NCBI RefSeq assembly: GCF_001942405.1
Contig: NZ_MKKA01000006.1
Span: 20,569-84,568, forward strand
DNA: 64,000 nucleotides
Origin: Ornithinimicrobium sp. CNJ-824
Lineage (GTDB): Bacteria > Actinomycetota > Actinomycetes > Actinomycetales > Dermatophilaceae
Direction: 5' to 3'
The position numbers were made by a program, and so were the translations under genes. Shown piece by piece: positions 35,703-45,427 of the stretch. The notes under the pieces are model-generated. The model was not told where the DNA came from, did no database searches, and was given only the letters and a program-made list of their open reading frames with translations. The first letter of the stretch is position 1; every line of letters begins with the position of its first letter.

Positions 35703-36251
35703 CTACTCCTCCTCGTCGCCCGAGGGGTTCCCGGGCGTCCACTCCTCCTCGGTGAGGTCCTCGTCCTCGCCGTCGGTGTAGTGCATCGCCGACTCCTCCG
35801 GGGAGTCCCAGCTCGTGGCCCGTCCCTCGCGCGCGACCAGGCGGGCCTCACGGTCGGGGAAGAGTCCCTCGTCGGGGGCGACCAGACGTCCGATCCGGCC
35901 CCCCTCGCCGCCGTAGTAGTCACGCCCGGCCGGCACGGCGTCCTCGTCCTCGCCGCCGAGCATGTCCTCCTCGGGGCGGTCCAGGCCGGACTCGTTGTCG
36001 GGGGCGCCGTAGGCCGACCACGGGTCGGCCTCCTCCTGGCGGATGCGCTGGTCGATGGTCTCGTCGCCGCGCTGCTCGTCGGCCGTCACGCCGTAGGCGA
36101 CCGACCCGTGCAGGCGGTCCGGGGCCGTGTAGCCGCGGTCGAGGGGGTCCCCGTCCCCGTCGAGCGTGTCTCCGGCGGACAGCTGATCCTCGTCGTCGAC
36201 GCTCCAGACGCCCAGCTCGTCGCCGATGCTCTCGCGATCGTTGTGGATCAT
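35703..36251 (-). CDS. DUF5709 acidic protein
   Basis: 182-residue soluble, very acidic protein (Asp/Glu-rich throughout), probably largely disordered. Begins MIHNDRESIGDELGVWS and contains the DUF5709-type pattern of spaced LDRGY.AP.R, DETIDQRIRQEEADPW and EEESAMH-like (here EESAMHYTD) motifs. Function unknown; an actinobacterial family. A GGAG ribosome-binding site precedes ATG 36251. Convergent with recX. Confidence 0.75.
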   Translation of the reverse strand: MIHNDRESIGDELGVWSVDDEDQLSAGDTLDGDGDPLDRGYTAPDRLHGSVAYGVTADEQRGDETIDQRIRQEEADPWSAYGAPDNESGLDRPEEDMLGGEDEDAVPAGRDYYGGEGGRIGRLVAPDEGLFPDREARLVAREGRATSWDSPEESAMHYTDGEDEDLTEEEWTPGNPSGDEEE

Positions 36252-36380
36252 CGCCGCTCCTTCGCTGACGGGTGCTCCTCGGACCTTCATCCTACGACCC
36301 TGCGACGGGTCGTCGTGGGAGGCTCCCCTACAGTCGGGATGCGGAGGTCCCCGCGGGCGGGACCGCACGAGGAGTCGCAG

Positions 36381-37127
36381 ATGGCGTGGCGGGTGTGGCA
36401 GCTGGCCGGGCCTGCGCGCTCCCCCCGGGTCAACCGCCACCTGGCCTACCACCTGGCCTGGACGGCCGGCGTGCTCAACTCGGTCGGGTTCGTCGCGGTG
36501 GGCTTCTACACCTCGCACATGACCGGCATCACCGCCAGCGTGGCCGACCACCTCGTCCTGGGCGGGTGGGCGGTCGTGGCGATCGGCCTGCTCGCCCTGA
36601 CCACCTTCGTCCTGGGGGCGATGACCTCGGCCCTGCAGTTCCACTGGGCCCGCCGCCGCGAGCGCTGGCACGACCGGCGCTTCGCGCTCGTGCTGCTCAC
36701 CGAGGCCGTGCTCGTGCTGCTCATCGGGGCGCTGACCGACCTGGGGCCCGGGACGGAGCGGCCCTGGCCTCTCGTGGCCGCACTGGGCTACGTCATGGGC
36801 CTGCAGAACGCCCTCATCACGAAGGTGTCCGACGCCACGATCCGCACGACGCACGTCACCGGGATGGTCACCGACATCGGCATCGAGCTGGGCAAGGGGG
36901 TCTACCGCAACCGGCTCGACGGGTCCTCCCCGGTCCGCGCCGACCTGGACCGGCTGCGGATGCACGCCACGCTCGTGGGCCTGTTCTTCCTCGGCGGGGT
37001 CATGGGGGCGCTGGGCTACCTGGCGGCCGGGGTCGTGGTGCTCCTCGTCCCGGCCGCGCTGCTGCTGACGATCGCCGTCCCGCCCCTGCTGTCCGCCCCC
37101 GCCACGCCGGCACCCGTCCGTCGCTGA
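36381..37127 (+). CDS. YoaK/DUF1275 family membrane protein
   Basis: 248 residues, six or seven membrane helices. [31 protein letters not shown] and [28 protein letters not shown] are the two signature segments of the YoaK family. Function unknown. A GAGGAGTCGC ribosome-binding site precedes ATG 36381. It ends 59 bases before miaB. Confidence 0.88.
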   Translation: MAWRVWQLAGPARSPRVNRHLAYHLAWTAGVLNSVGFVAVGFYTSHMTGITASVADHLVLGGWAVVAIGLLALTTFVLGAMTSALQFHWARRRERWHDRRFALVLLTEAVLVLLIGALTDLGPGTERPWPLVAALGYVMGLQNALITKVSDATIRTTHVTGMVTDIGIELGKGVYRNRLDGSSPVRADLDRLRMHATLVGLFFLGGVMGALGYLAAGVVVLLVPAALLLTIAVPPLLSAPATPAPVRR

Positions 37128-37186
37128 CCCGCGTGACCGGCGGAGGGTCCGTGGCGACCGGCACCGCGGTTACCCTGGAGAACGGT

Positions 37187-38719
37187 ATGGAGACCCTCAA
37201 GACCTACGACGTGCGCACCCACGGGTGCCAGATGAACGTGCACGACTCCGAGCGCCTCGCCGGGCTGCTCGAGACGGCGGGCTACGTCGACCTGGCCAGC
37301 CTGCCCTCCGGGCAGCGGCCGGACGTGGCCGACGTCGTCGTGTTCAACACTTGCGCGGTCCGCGAGAACGCCGCCAACAAGCTCTACGGCAACCTGGGGC
37401 AGCTGCGCCCCGCCAAGCAGGCCAACCCGGACATGCAGATCGCCGTCGGCGGGTGCCTGGCGCAGAAGGACCGCTCGAGCATCGTCCAGCGCGCCCCCTG
37501 GGTCGACGTGGTCTTCGGCACGCACAACGTCGGCTCGCTGCCCGCGCTGCTGGACCGGGCCCGGCACAACAAGGCCGCAGAGGTCGAGATCCTCGAGGCC
37601 CTCGACGTCTTCCCCTCGACCCTGCCGACCCGGCGTGACTCCGCATACTCCGCGTGGGTGTCCATCTCGGTGGGCTGCAACAACACCTGCACCTTCTGCA
37701 TCGTCCCGGCCCTGCGCGGCAAGGAGAAGGACCGCCGCCCCGGCGAGATCCTCGCCGAGGTCGAGGCGCTCGTGGCCCAGGGCGTGGTCGAGATCACCCT
37801 GCTGGGGCAGAACGTCAACACCTACGGCGTCGAGTTCGGCGACCGGCTGGCGTTCGGCAAGCTGCTGCGCGCCTGCGGCGAGGTCGAGGGGCTGGAGCGG
37901 GTCCGTTTCACCAGCCCGCACCCGGCCGCCTTCACCGACGACGTCGTCACCGCGATGGCGCAGACGCCCAACGTCATGCCCAGCCTGCACATGCCCCTGC
38001 AGTCCGGCTCGGACCGGGTGCTCAGGGCGATGCGCCGCTCCTACCGCAGCGAGAAGTTCCTCGGCATCCTCGACCGGGTCCGCGAGCAGATCCCCGACGC
38101 GGCGATCACCACCGACCTCATCGTCGGCTTCCCCGGCGAGACCGAGGAGGACTTCCAGGCCACCCTCGACGTGGTCCGCGCCTCCCGGTTCTCCAGCGCG
38201 TTCACGTTCCAGTACTCCGTCCGCCCCGGCACCCCGGCCGCGACGATGGCCGACCAGGTGCCCAAGGAGGTCGTCCAGGAGCGCTTCGACCGGCTGATCG
38301 CCGTCCAGGAGGAGGTGTCCTGGGCGGGGAACCGCGAGCTCGAGGGCCGGCAGGTCGAGGTGCTCGTCGCGCCGGGGGAGGGTCGCAAGGACGCCGAGAC
38401 CGAGCGCATGTCCGGGCGGGCCCGGGACAACCGCCTGGTCCACTTCGCGGTGCCCCAGGGGGCCGAGCGGCCCCGCCCGGGGGACGCCGTGACCGTCGAG
38501 GTCACCTACGGCGCCCCGCACCACCTGATCGCCGACTCCGGCGTGCGCGGCGGGACGTATGCGGTGCGCCGCACCCGCGGCGGCGACGCCTGGGCGGCGC
38601 TGCAGGAGGGTGGCACCCCCGGGGCGACGAGGAAGCCGGCGGTGAGCCTCGGCATACCGACCGTCGGTGCCCCCGCCCCGCAGCCGGCCGCCGTGCCCGC
38701 GTGCGGGGTCCTGGACTGA
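37187..38719 (+). CDS. miaB: tRNA-2-methylthio-N6-dimethylallyladenosine synthase
   Basis: Radical-SAM methylthiotransferase acting on i6A37 of tRNAs reading UNN codons. 510 residues, intact. Cluster-1 cysteines in [22 protein letters not shown] and GGCLAQKD; radical-SAM triad GCNNTCTFC; then [18 protein letters not shown] and a TRAM domain from about 385. The last 50 residues are a non-conserved Pro/Ala tail. A TACCCT hexamer and GGAGAACGG lie just before ATG 37187. The usual partner miaA is not in the window. Confidence 0.97.
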   Translation: METLKTYDVRTHGCQMNVHDSERLAGLLETAGYVDLASLPSGQRPDVADVVVFNTCAVRENAANKLYGNLGQLRPAKQANPDMQIAVGGCLAQKDRSSIVQRAPWVDVVFGTHNVGSLPALLDRARHNKAAEVEILEALDVFPSTLPTRRDSAYSAWVSISVGCNNTCTFCIVPALRGKEKDRRPGEILAEVEALVAQGVVEITLLGQNVNTYGVEFGDRLAFGKLLRACGEVEGLERVRFTSPHPAAFTDDVVTAMAQTPNVMPSLHMPLQSGSDRVLRAMRRSYRSEKFLGILDRVREQIPDAAITTDLIVGFPGETEEDFQATLDVVRASRFSSAFTFQYSVRPGTPAATMADQVPKEVVQERFDRLIAVQEEVSWAGNRELEGRQVEVLVAPGEGRKDAETERMSGRARDNRLVHFAVPQGAERPRPGDAVTVEVTYGAPHHLIADSGVRGGTYAVRRTRGGDAWAALQEGGTPGATRKPAVSLGIPTVGAPAPQPAAVPACGVLD

Positions 38720-38723
38720 GCGG

Positions 38724-39290
38724 ATGCCCCGCGCGTCCGTCGAGGACCTGGCCGCCGCCCGTCGGGTTCTCCTCTACGGCGTGACCGGGGCGGGCAAGTC
38801 CACGGCCGCCGTGGCACTGGGCGAGCGGCTCGGCCTGCCGGTGCACCTGGCCGACGACGAGATCGGCTGGCTCCCGGGCTGGCAGATGCGGACGGTGGAG
38901 GAGCAGCGGGCCATCGCCGCCCGTGTCGTGGCCGGTGAGGACTGGGTCCTGGACACCGCCTACGGGTCGTTCCGCGACGTGGTGGTGCCGCGGGCGCAGG
39001 TGGTCCTCGCCCTCGACTACCCGCGGTGGCTCAGCCTCGCCCGGCTCGTGCGCCGCACCGCGGTCCGCTGGGCGACCCGGGCACCGGTCTGCAACGGCAA
39101 CGTGGAGGATCTGCGCCAGATCCTCTCCCGCGACTCGATCCTGCGCTGGCACGTCCGGTCCTACCCGCGCAAGACCGCCCAGATCCGGGCCTGGGAGCAG
39201 GCTGCGGACGGCGTCCCCGTCCTCGTCGTGCACCGTCCGCGGGAGCTGGAGCGGGTCCTGGAGGAGGTCCGGCCGGCCGGACCGAGGTGA
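38724..39290 (+). CDS. P-loop adenylate kinase-like protein
   Basis: 188-residue P-loop NTPase: VLLYGVTGAGKSTAAVALGERLGLPVHLADDEIGW, then WVLDTAYGSF and LDYPRWLSLARLVRRT. This resembles the FlaR/AAA-type topology-modulation and adenylate-kinase-like family often annotated only as adenylate kinase. It may phosphorylate a small nucleotide or metabolite; the substrate is unknown. Starts 4 bases after the miaB stop, so it is probably in the same transcript. Confidence 0.8.
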   Translation: MPRASVEDLAAARRVLLYGVTGAGKSTAAVALGERLGLPVHLADDEIGWLPGWQMRTVEEQRAIAARVVAGEDWVLDTAYGSFRDVVVPRAQVVLALDYPRWLSLARLVRRTAVRWATRAPVCNGNVEDLRQILSRDSILRWHVRSYPRKTAQIRAWEQAADGVPVLVVHRPRELERVLEEVRPAGPR

Positions 39291-39334
39291 GGCCGGGCGT
39301 CCCAGGTGCGGTGGAAGGCCGCCCGTCCGGGGGG

Positions 39335-39919
39335 TCAGCCTCCCTCGCGCACGGCGTCCGCCCGGCGACGCCGCACCCGCGTGGGCACCGGGACCCCCGC
39401 GGTGCGCATCCGCCGCAGCCGACGTCGTGCCTCGACGCGGTGCCGCCGACGGGCCTGGTAGCGCTCCTCCATCCGGAGCACGTCCGCCACCGCGGCCGGG
39501 TGCCGGTGGAAGCGGCGCGCGGCATACCCCAGCAGTGCCAGCGCGACGACGGCCGAGACGACCATCGTGATCCCCACGGCGGGTCCGCCGAAGAGCCACC
39601 ACCGCTCCGCCAGCGGCCACCAGGCGGGGGCCGGCGGGCTCCACAGCCACAGCACGGCGACGGCGATCATCACCAGCGCGACCAGCGCCGAGAGGGCGAT
39701 CCGGGGGACGGTCTCCACGCCCTCCGCCGCACCCCGCCAGGCCTTGACCCGGACCGGCTCCATGAGCCGCCGCGCCCACCCGTACTGGCTGGAGAGGATC
39801 GCCAGCCCGCCCAGCGTCATGAGCATGCCGGGGCCGGGCAGGAACAGCGCCAGGATCCCCACGCCCAGGAGGATCCAGCCCAGGACCTCCAGCAGGAGGC
39901 GTTTGGCGGTGGCGTGCAC
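39335..39919 (-). CDS. PGPGW-family membrane protein
   Basis: 194 residues. The N-terminus carries the family motif LGWILLGVGILALFLPGPGMLMTLGGLAILSSQY, a two-helix hairpin. Two more hydrophobic helices lie at about 70-90 and 110-130, and the tail is very Arg-rich. Function unknown. GTG 39919 is preceded by TAGGCT (39928-39933) with 8 bases between, so it is probably leaderless. Confidence 0.8.
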   Translation of the reverse strand: MHATAKRLLLEVLGWILLGVGILALFLPGPGMLMTLGGLAILSSQYGWARRLMEPVRVKAWRGAAEGVETVPRIALSALVALVMIAVAVLWLWSPPAPAWWPLAERWWLFGGPAVGITMVVSAVVALALLGYAARRFHRHPAAVADVLRMEERYQARRRHRVEARRRLRRMRTAGVPVPTRVRRRRADAVREGG

Positions 39920-39958
39920 GACCGTCGAGCCTAGCCGCCCCTCCTGGGTGCGTCCTGC

Positions 39959-40816
39959 GTGACGTCCGCGGGGCCCCGTCCGCCGGTGCCGGTGCCCGGC
40001 GGCGAGGACGGTCGCTGTGGCACCCTGCTGCCCGTGTGGGAGCAGACCGACCGGGAGGGGTTGCGCGCCCGGGCCGGCGGGCACGCGTTCCTCCGCTGGA
40101 CGACCGGTCCGACGGCGGTCGGGGTCGTGGGGCGCCACGGCTGGGCGGTGCTGACGCCCTGGCGGCCGGGGGGACGGCACTGGGGCGGTCTGGCGGTGGT
40201 CGCCCCCGACGCGCCGCAGGACGCGGAGACCGCCGCGCTGGCGGTGCTCACCGACGTGGCGCGGCAGCAGGGCGTCTCGCCCGAGTGGTTCTCGACCGAG
40301 CCCGGGCGGGCCCTGGCACCGCCCCCGGGGTATGCCGTGGACGGCGCGGGCGTGTGGGACCTGCTGTGGACGACCGAGGACCCGCAGTCCGCCGGGTCCC
40401 GCCGGGATCCTCCCCTCCACCACCTCGTCGAGCTGGAGGACCGGGCGGACGCCGCCGCGATCGAGCAGTTCGGGCGGCGGCACAACCCCACCTTCGAGGG
40501 GCTGCCGGGCCGCGGCTACGCCGAGCTGTGGCTGGGGGCCCGGGGCGCCGGGGGCGGGCTGACCGCGGTGGGCGCGGTGCACCGGCTGGCCTCTGGCGTG
40601 CCCCACCTCGCCGGGATCGTCGTCGACCCGGCCCACCGCCGGGCCGGCCTCGGCGAGGCGCTCACGGTGGAGCTGACCCGGTGGTCGCTGCGCTCGCACG
40701 GGGTGAGCACCCTGGGGGTGTACGCCGACCACGCCGACGCCCTGCGGCTGTACGACCGGCTGGGGTACCGGTTCGGGCAGCGCCTGCACACGCGGGTGCT
40801 GGCCCGCCGGCCGTGA
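39959..40816 (+). CDS. GNAT-family N-acetyltransferase
   Basis: 285 residues. The C-terminal GNAT fold (about 150-280) has GIVVDPAHRRAGLGEALTVELTRW for acetyl-CoA binding and LGVYADHADALRLYDRLGYRFGQ. The N-terminal half (about 25-145) is a degenerate second GNAT-like or unrelated domain (WEQTDREGLRARAGGHAFLRW). The substrate is unknown. The start is uncertain: GTG 39959 or GTG 40034 (VWEQTDREG). Confidence 0.75.
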   Translation: MTSAGPRPPVPVPGGEDGRCGTLLPVWEQTDREGLRARAGGHAFLRWTTGPTAVGVVGRHGWAVLTPWRPGGRHWGGLAVVAPDAPQDAETAALAVLTDVARQQGVSPEWFSTEPGRALAPPPGYAVDGAGVWDLLWTTEDPQSAGSRRDPPLHHLVELEDRADAAAIEQFGRRHNPTFEGLPGRGYAELWLGARGAGGGLTAVGAVHRLASGVPHLAGIVVDPAHRRAGLGEALTVELTRWSLRSHGVSTLGVYADHADALRLYDRLGYRFGQRLHTRVLARRP

Positions 40817-40894
40817 CCGCCCGGCCCGGCCGCTCGGCCGTGACCGCCCGGCCGCGACGAGTCGCCGTCGCGCACGGCGTCCTCTCGATCCCGA

Positions 40895-40985
40895 CCTGCA
40901 GCGGCTTCCGGCTCCTGCAGCGGGTTCCTCCCCGCTCCAGGAACGGCTTCCCGCTGCAGGTGAGGCGGGGCTGCTCCGCGGAGCA
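40895..40985. repeat. Hairpin-forming repeat cluster
   Basis: Three related units in tandem: CTGCAGCGGCTTCC, CTGCAGCGGGTTCC and the inverted GGCTTCCCGCTGCAGG. CCTGCAGCGGG (40914-40924) pairs perfectly with CCCGCTGCAGG (40950-40960), and the inner TTCCT pairs with AGGAA. A separate 14-base palindrome TGCTCCGCGGAGCA lies at 40972-40985. This is the notable content of the 217-base gap before the next gene; the sequence just upstream also repeats CCGTGACCGCCCGGCC. Confidence 0.7.
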
Positions 40986-41020
40986 CCGCGCAGGGGCGCC
41001 GGCGGCGGCGGAGGCGCGCC

Positions 41021-41026
41021 TACGAT
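41021..41026 (+). promoter_or_regulatory. -10 hexamer TACGAT
   Basis: TACGAT, 7 bases, GTG 41034; leaderless geometry. Confidence 0.45.
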
Positions 41027-41033
41027 GGGCGGC

Positions 41034-41426
41034 GTGAGCGCCGCCGACCCGACCCCCCGTGAGCGCTCGGCCGGGCAGGTCGCGGCCGCCCTGGTGGCCC
41101 TGGAGGCCCTCGTCCTGGCCGGGATCGCCGCGTTCTACCTCTACGAGCTGGCGATCGGCGAGGGGGACCTCATGATTGTCATCATGTCGGTCGTGACGAT
41201 CGTCGTCTTCGTCCTCGGCCTGGCGTACACGGCCAAGGGCCTGTGGGCCCGGCACCCCCGCGCCCAGGCGCCGGCGATCGCGGCCAACTTCCTGCTCGTG
41301 CCGCTGGGGATCGCGATGTTCCAGTTCGCCCCCTGGTGGCTGGCCGCCCTCGTGCTCGCCGTCGGGGCGACCACCGTCGCGGCCGCCTTCCTCATGGGAC
41401 GGCTGGAGGCCCGTCCGGCGCCCTGA
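41034..41426 (+). CDS. Hypothetical four-helix membrane protein
   Basis: 130 residues with about four hydrophobic helices (VAAALVALEALVLAGIAAFYLYEL; MIVIMSVVTIVVFVLGLAY; IAANFLLVPLGIAMFQF; LAALVLAVGATTVAAAFL). No family recognised with confidence; similar small membrane proteins are common in Micrococcales. The start GTG 41034 is set by the -10 element; an ATG at 41025 would also be in frame. The 3' end overlaps the convergent FtsK-like gene by 35 bases. Confidence 0.65.
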   Translation: MSAADPTPRERSAGQVAAALVALEALVLAGIAAFYLYELAIGEGDLMIVIMSVVTIVVFVLGLAYTAKGLWARHPRAQAPAIAANFLLVPLGIAMFQFAPWWLAALVLAVGATTVAAAFLMGRLEARPAP

Positions 41427-44400
41427 CCTGCACCCGGGTGCACCGGCCGCGCACGACGAGCACGCCCCGTCCGGGCACGCGGACGTCCCCGGTGGGCAGG
41501 TCTACGGCCAGCGGTGCGCCGTGACCCGCCCGCGACGGCTGGAGCACCAGGCCGGTCCGGTGGCGGCCCACGAAGGGCACCGCCCCGCGGAAGGATGAGG
41601 CGCACGCGGTCAGCTCCCCGCCGACGAGGAGCCGTCCACCGGTGCGCGCGGCCCAGTCGAGGACGACCTCCTCGGTCCGTGAGCCGACGAGCAGGTGCGT
41701 CTCGTCCAGCACCACGGTGGCGACCGGGCCGTCCAGGGCCACGGACAGGTCCTGCTCGTCCCAGGCACCAGGTCCGGGGACCCACAGCACGCCGGCGTGG
41801 AGGAGGTCCCGCGTCCCTCCGCCGTCCGCCTCCGTGCGTGTCCCACCGCCGGGCATGGCCGTGCCGGCCAACGTCGCGAGGGCATGGGTCACCCCCGAGG
41901 CCGGGGGACCGAGCACCAGCGCGGACCCGGTGGGCAGGGGGACCGCTGCGGCCTCGTCCCCGCCGACGGCCCACGGTCCGTCCGGGGGGAGGTGGCGCGG
42001 GAGCGGCCTCAGGCGCGGCGGAGGATCGCCCCGGGGCGGTTCCACGTCGTGCCCGCCGGCCGAGGGGAGGACGACCTGGGCGACGAGCCCGTCCCGGGTC
42101 CGCACGGCCCGGCCGGGCGGGCGCTGCCCCGGCACCTGCGCCGGCCGAAGACCGGCGGCCACCACGTCGGTCGGGTCGTGGGTGGGCAGCAGCCAGGTCT
42201 CCGGCACGTGCCGCGCGACCGTTCCGGCGACCAGCTGGCGGTCGCCGGTGAGGATCACCGAGACCCCGACGGCAGGCCCGTCCCGCAGGAGCCGTTGGGT
42301 CAGGTCGCGCACGTCGTGACCGCAGTCCTCCTGCTCCTGCACCCAGCGGTCCCACCCGTCCACCACGACGACGACGGGCGAGCTCCCGGCAGGGTCCTCC
42401 TGGCGGCGTCGCTCGACGGTCCGGCAGAGGGCACGGAGCACCGCGGTTGCGTGCGCGGGGTCGTCCGGTCCCACCCACGCACGCAGCCCGGGATGCCGGG
42501 CGACCTCCGTGCCGTCCAGGCCCCGGGCCGGGTCGACGACGTAGACCCAGACCGGACCGGCCGCGGCGAGGAGCGCCCGCGCCGCCGTCGTCCGTCCGCT
42601 GCGGGGTGCCCCGACGAGGGCGACGTGCTCCGTGGCGCCCCAGGTCAGCGCCTCCCGGGACTGGTGCTCGGGCCGGTCGGCGAGCGCCCACGTGCCGGGG
42701 GCCGGCGGGTCGAGCCGGTCGGGCAGCGGCGGGCACCACACCGGCCGGGCACGACCCACCGGGGTGCCGCCGTCGGGCGCCTCCTCCGCGGCGCGGCGGG
42801 CGAGTGCGACGAGGTCCTCGACCGGGTCGGGAGGAGAGGGGCGCAGCGGCGGCCCTTGCCGTCCGGTCCCGTCAACCCCCGTCACGGCCCGCCACCCGGC
42901 CCAGACGTCGGGCACCTCACGCACGACGAGGCCGGTGCGGGCGGGGAGGCGGGGGCCGGGCCCCGCGGCGTGGTCCGCCCGCCGCGGTGGCCCGACCTGG
43001 ACCGCCTGGAAGGCACGGGGCGGCCCGGACCCGGTCCGCATCAGCGCGACGCCGGGGCGGTCCTCGGGCAGGAGCGCGGCGTCCGGCACCTCCAGGACGT
43101 CCAGGCTGTCGGGCACGTCCCGGACGCGGAGGGCCACCCGCAGGTTGACGTTCGCCCGCAGGTCGGGGGTGACCGCACCGGCCGGACGCTGGGTGGCCAG
43201 CACGAGGTGCACGCCCAGGCTGCGGCCGACGGTCGCGACGCGCACCAGCCCGCCGAGGAAGTCCGGCATCTCCTCGGCCAGGACCCGGAACTCGTCGACC
43301 ACGACGAGCAGCCGGGGGACCGGTCCGTCGGCCCCGACCACCGCGCGCAGGCCGGCCTCCGCCAGCACCCGTTCACGGCGCCGGAGCTCGGCCTGCAGGG
43401 AGACGAGGACGCGTTGCGCCAGGTAGGGGTCCAGGTCGGTGACGAGCCCGACGGCGTGCGGCAGCCGCGCCAGCTGACCCAGCGAGGAGCCTCCCTTGTA
43501 GTCCAGGAGGAGCACCCCCAGCCGGGACGGGGGACAGGTCAGGGCGAGCCCGGCCACCAGCGTGCGGAGCAGCTCGGACTTGCCCGCACCCGTCGTCCCG
43601 GCCACCAGCGCGTGCGGGCCGTCCCGGACCAGGTCCACGGCCACCGGGCGGCCCTGCCCGTCGGTGCCGACGGGCACCGGCAGACCAGGGAGGTCGCCGG
43701 AGGCGGCCCAGCCTCGCCGGACGTCGGCGGCCCCGGACGGCCAGGGGAGGAGGTCACCGAGCGCGGCGTCCCCCGCGCCGGGGCGCCGCCTCCACGGGGA
43801 GGTCCTCGTCATGGCCGCCGAGCACGCGCGCCAGGTGGCGGGCGCGTGGCAGGTCGAGCATCGTGGGGACGAACGGGACGTCGGGGTCGCCGGGCCGGCG
43901 CAGGACCGCGTGCGCGGCGTCGTGCACCTCCACCCTGGCGTGCCCGGCCGGGGCGTCCCGGACGTCGTCGACCAGGGCCACGTCCTGGCCCCACCGCAGC
44001 TGCAGGGGTCCATCCTGCGACGCCGGGCGGGAGTGGGGCAGCCAGGCGAGCAGGTCCCACGGCCCGGGCGGCGTCGCGTCGGGGTCGAGCAGCACCGCGA
44101 GGGCGGACGGCGGATGGGTCGTGGCCGCCTGCAGCAGCAGGGACCGGACCAGGCCGTCCCGGAGCGGGGACGGTCCGACCACGACCAGCGGCCTGCCCAG
44201 GTCGAGGACGAGCGGCGCGTCGTCGTGGACGCCCGCCCGGCCGTCGAGGCGCACCGCCGACGCGCACCGGGACCGGCCGAGCACCACCTCGAGCGGCTCC
44301 GTCACCCTGGCCCACAGCTCGGTGGAGACGGTCGGCAGCAGGGTGGCGACGACCCCGCCGAGGCCGGGGTGCCGGGACCGCAGCCGGGCCAGGTCGGCCT

Positions 44401-45232
44401 CCGTCGCGCGCCGGTGCTCCCGGGCCACCGCGCCGACGTCCTCGAGGTGCCGGGCGCAGGCCGCCCGGTGCTCCGTCCGGGCCCTGCGCCGTTCCCCCAG
44501 GTGGTGGCCGAGCATCATCGCCGGCGCCATCAGTCCGAAGAGGAGGAGGAACGGCATCCGCAGGACCGCCGCGAGCACCACGGAGGCCGCCAGGGGAAGC
44601 CCCCAGGCCCAGGCGCTGGGCGGGTGCACGACCGGTGGCTCCGGCGGCGAGGGGGTCGTCAGGTCCGCACCAGGTCGGTCGGGGACGGTGCGCGGCCACG
44701 GTCTGACGAGCGAGCGGCCGCCCCAGGGGCGCACGGCCGCCGGGGCGCACGGCCGCGTCAGCAGCCTCAGCCGGGAGCCGCCGACGATCAGGTCGCACCC
44801 GGGCGGCCAGCGGCGCGTCCCGTCATCGTCCTCGCGTCCGGGGGACCAGCGCAGCCCGTTCGTCGACCCCAGGTCGTCCATGACGACACCGTCACGGTCG
44901 AGGCGGACCCGCAGGTGGCGCCGGGACAGGCTCCGGTCGTGGATCGTCAGGTCGCACGAGGGGTCCCGGCCCACGCTCACCCAGGCACCGGGCACCAGGG
45001 GAACGCCCGCCCCCGCGTCCGGGCCGTCGGCGACGACGACCCTGGGCAGGGGAGGTGGGGGAGCCGGGACCGGGGCCCCCACGGCATACCCGTGCAGGGG
45101 CTGGTCGGACGGCGGGACGGGACCCTGCCGGCCCAGCTGGGCATGGACCTGCGCCGCGGTGACCCCGTCCGCCCCCTCGACCACGGCGTACCGGGGTCCG
45201 GGGCGGCCCGGCAGGGTGATCATCGCTCGCAC
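41392..45232 (-). CDS. FHA - FtsK/SpoIIIE triple-ATPase (EssC-like), one frameshift
   Basis: About 1279 residues when repaired. FHA domain at about 85-135 (SVGRDPSCDLTIHDRSLSRRHLRV, DDLGSTNGL), two membrane helices at about 210-245, then three FtsK-like ATPase modules. The first has intact Walker A GTTGAGKS near residue 545 and Walker B LLVVVDEF. The second reads GAPRSGRT (Lys to Arg) and the third GPPASGVT (no Lys), so both are degenerate. This matches EssC/EccC motor proteins of type VII secretion. The frame moves at the five-C run 43770-43774; removing one base gives EAAPRRGDAALGDLLPW. No WXG100 or EccB/D/E gene is near. Divergent from the Tad cluster. Confidence 0.85.
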
Positions 45233-45270
45233 CGGGACATGGTGACGTCGGCGCGGGGTCCACCGGGCCG

Positions 45271-45298
45271 GCCGTCCACAGGACCGGCGTTGTCCACA
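45271..45298 (+). promoter_or_regulatory. Two DnaA-box-like sites in divergent promoter region
   Basis: TTGTCCACA (45290-45298) equals the actinobacterial DnaA-box consensus, and CCGTCCACA (45272-45280) is a variant on the same strand 18 bases away. They lie in the 195-base gap between the EssC-like gene and tadA. Too few for an origin; possible DnaA regulation. Confidence 0.4.
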
Positions 45299-45338
45299 GA
45301 TTCGGTTCGGGTTTGGTCAGGCTTTGGCAAAACCTCTT

Positions 45339-45344
45339 TACAGT
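45339..45344 (+). promoter_or_regulatory. -10 hexamer TACAGT upstream of Tad cluster
   Basis: TACAGT is followed after 8 bases by GTG 45353, which is in frame with tadA. So tadA could have either a leaderless 25-residue-longer form or start at ATG 45428, which has its own ribosome-binding site. Confidence 0.4.
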
Positions 45345-45427
45345 CGAGGCCCGTGGTTGGTCGCATGGTCCGCGCGTGGGCCGGTGGCCCCGGGACGACG
45401 TTCGCGAGCGACAGGGGGAGGCAGTCC

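Noticed and set aside
45271..45298. DnaA boxes as evidence of a replication origin
   Set aside because: Only two boxes, no AT-rich unwinding region, and no dnaA, dnaN or rpmH nearby.
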